A DNA stretch of 6,142 bases from the NCBI GenBank assembly GCA_002441445.1, contig DJWC01000106.1, positions 451-6,592 of the forward strand. The letters are read 5' to 3'. The position numbers and the translations under genes were made by a program. Each line of letters starts with the position of its first letter. The stretch's first letter is position 1. Shown in pieces: positions 5,806 to 6,142 of this stretch. This DNA comes from Pusillimonas sp. UBA6240. Lineage in GTDB: Bacteria > Pseudomonadota > Gammaproteobacteria > Burkholderiales > Burkholderiaceae_B. A model generated the notes under the pieces. The model was given only the letters and a program-made list of their open reading frames with translations, was not told where the DNA came from and ran no database searches.

Positions 5806-6002
5806 CGGCAACCCCAGGCGGCACAGAAGTTTTTTGCGGTGGGACGGATTTAACCCCAGCCCCAGTAACCCGTAGCAGCTTTGTTTAGCCAGCAAGACCC
5901 GCTCTTTTACGTTATTTCGTGTCAGGCGGATATTGCGCAAGCCGCCTTGAACCAATCAGTACGCAAGTACACGTAATTCGTAAAACAGGATGCGTAAAGG
6001 TC

Positions 6003-6142
6003 ATGCCAACCATTAGCCAACTCGTGCGCAAGCCGCGCGAAGTCAGTCGCGCAAGCAGCAAGAGCCCCGCGCTCGAAAATTGCCCCCAGCGCCGCGGTGT
6101 CTGCACTCGTGTGTACACCACCACCCCCAAGAAGCCGAACTC
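6003..6142 (+). CDS. rpsL: 30S ribosomal protein S12, N-terminal part (3' truncated by window)
   Basis: The first 46 residues of ribosomal protein S12, which sits at the decoding centre of the small subunit and is the target site for streptomycin-resistance mutations. MPTISQLVRK, then CPQRRGVCTRVYTTTPKKPN, match the universally conserved S12 N-terminus. Lys43, the classical resistance position, is unchanged, so no resistance is indicated there. The frame runs open through the window edge. The start at 6003 follows the family; AAAGG lies only 2 bases before it and AGGA about 12 bases before, so the Shine-Dalgarno spacing is not ideal. In related bacteria rpsL leads an operon with rpsG, fusA and tuf, which would lie beyond the window. 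Confidence 0.97.
   Translation, partial: MPTISQLVRKPREVSRASSKSPALENCPQRRGVCTRVYTTTPKKPN

Larger units (their letters stand above)
5568..6002. other. Divergent regulatory region between the two-component operon and rpsL
   Basis: This 435-bp stretch contains no gene that I can support. It is visibly richer in A and T than the flanking coding sequence. On the plus strand it holds a sigma-70-type promoter, a leader of about 230 bases with a bulged hairpin and a T-run (5830-5835), and the rpsL start region. On the minus strand it must hold the response-regulator promoter, for which only a weak candidate is visible. The 62-codon frame at 5687-5875 has no ribosome binding site and no recognisable protein features. 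Confidence 0.75.

Noticed and set aside
5687..5875. A 62-codon plus-strand frame in the intergenic region
   Set aside because: It spans the rpsL promoter and the leader hairpin, has no ribosome binding site and shows no protein-like pattern.
5912..6130. A 72-codon minus-strand frame at the right end
   Set aside because: It is opposite the conserved rpsL start and its promoter-proximal leader; no independent support.
1..6142. Mobile element, CRISPR array, tRNA or rRNA
   Set aside because: No transposase or integrase motifs, no regularly spaced repeats, no tRNA-like cloverleaf and no rRNA segments were seen on either strand.

Overview
The window looks like a chromosomal segment of a high-GC betaproteobacterium of the family Alcaligenaceae, most likely Bordetella or a close relative. 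It starts inside the 3' end of rpoC and ends inside the 5' end of rpsL, two housekeeping genes that are near neighbours in many betaproteobacteria. The globin-coupled diguanylate cyclase between them closely resembles the oxygen sensor known as BpeGReg in Bordetella pertussis. These assignments come from reading the translated sequences and recalling the families; no database search was run.

Layout from left to right. Positions 1-251 hold the last part of rpoC (+), followed by a near-textbook intrinsic terminator at 277-310. Positions 356-1732 (+) hold a complete heme-globin/GGDEF diguanylate cyclase (dosC-like) with heme ligand, inhibitory site and catalytic motif all intact. After a 39-bp convergent gap, positions 1772-5567 (-) hold a compact three-gene operon, transcribed leftward: an OmpR-family response regulator (4857-5567), a secreted LysM-FecR protein (3754-4857) and a CHASE2 sensor histidine kinase (1772-3724). 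Positions 5568-6002 are a 435-bp divergent regulatory region with a good sigma-70-type promoter pointing to rpsL, a long and potentially structured leader, and a weaker promoter candidate for the response regulator. Positions 6003-6142 (+) are the start of rpsL (ribosomal protein S12).

The part most worth attention is the accessory signalling block between the RNA polymerase and ribosomal-protein genes. The two-component operon has a predicted periplasmic, peptidoglycan-binding protein encoded between the regulator and the kinase. Its start codon overlaps the regulator's stop codon (TGATG), and the kinase follows 29 bp later. This suggests that a LysM-FecR protein and an extracytoplasmic CHASE2 domain act together as an envelope sensor that signals to a DNA-binding regulator. 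Next to it, an oxygen-responsive c-di-GMP synthase offers a second input. Whether the two pathways are functionally linked cannot be told from sequence alone.
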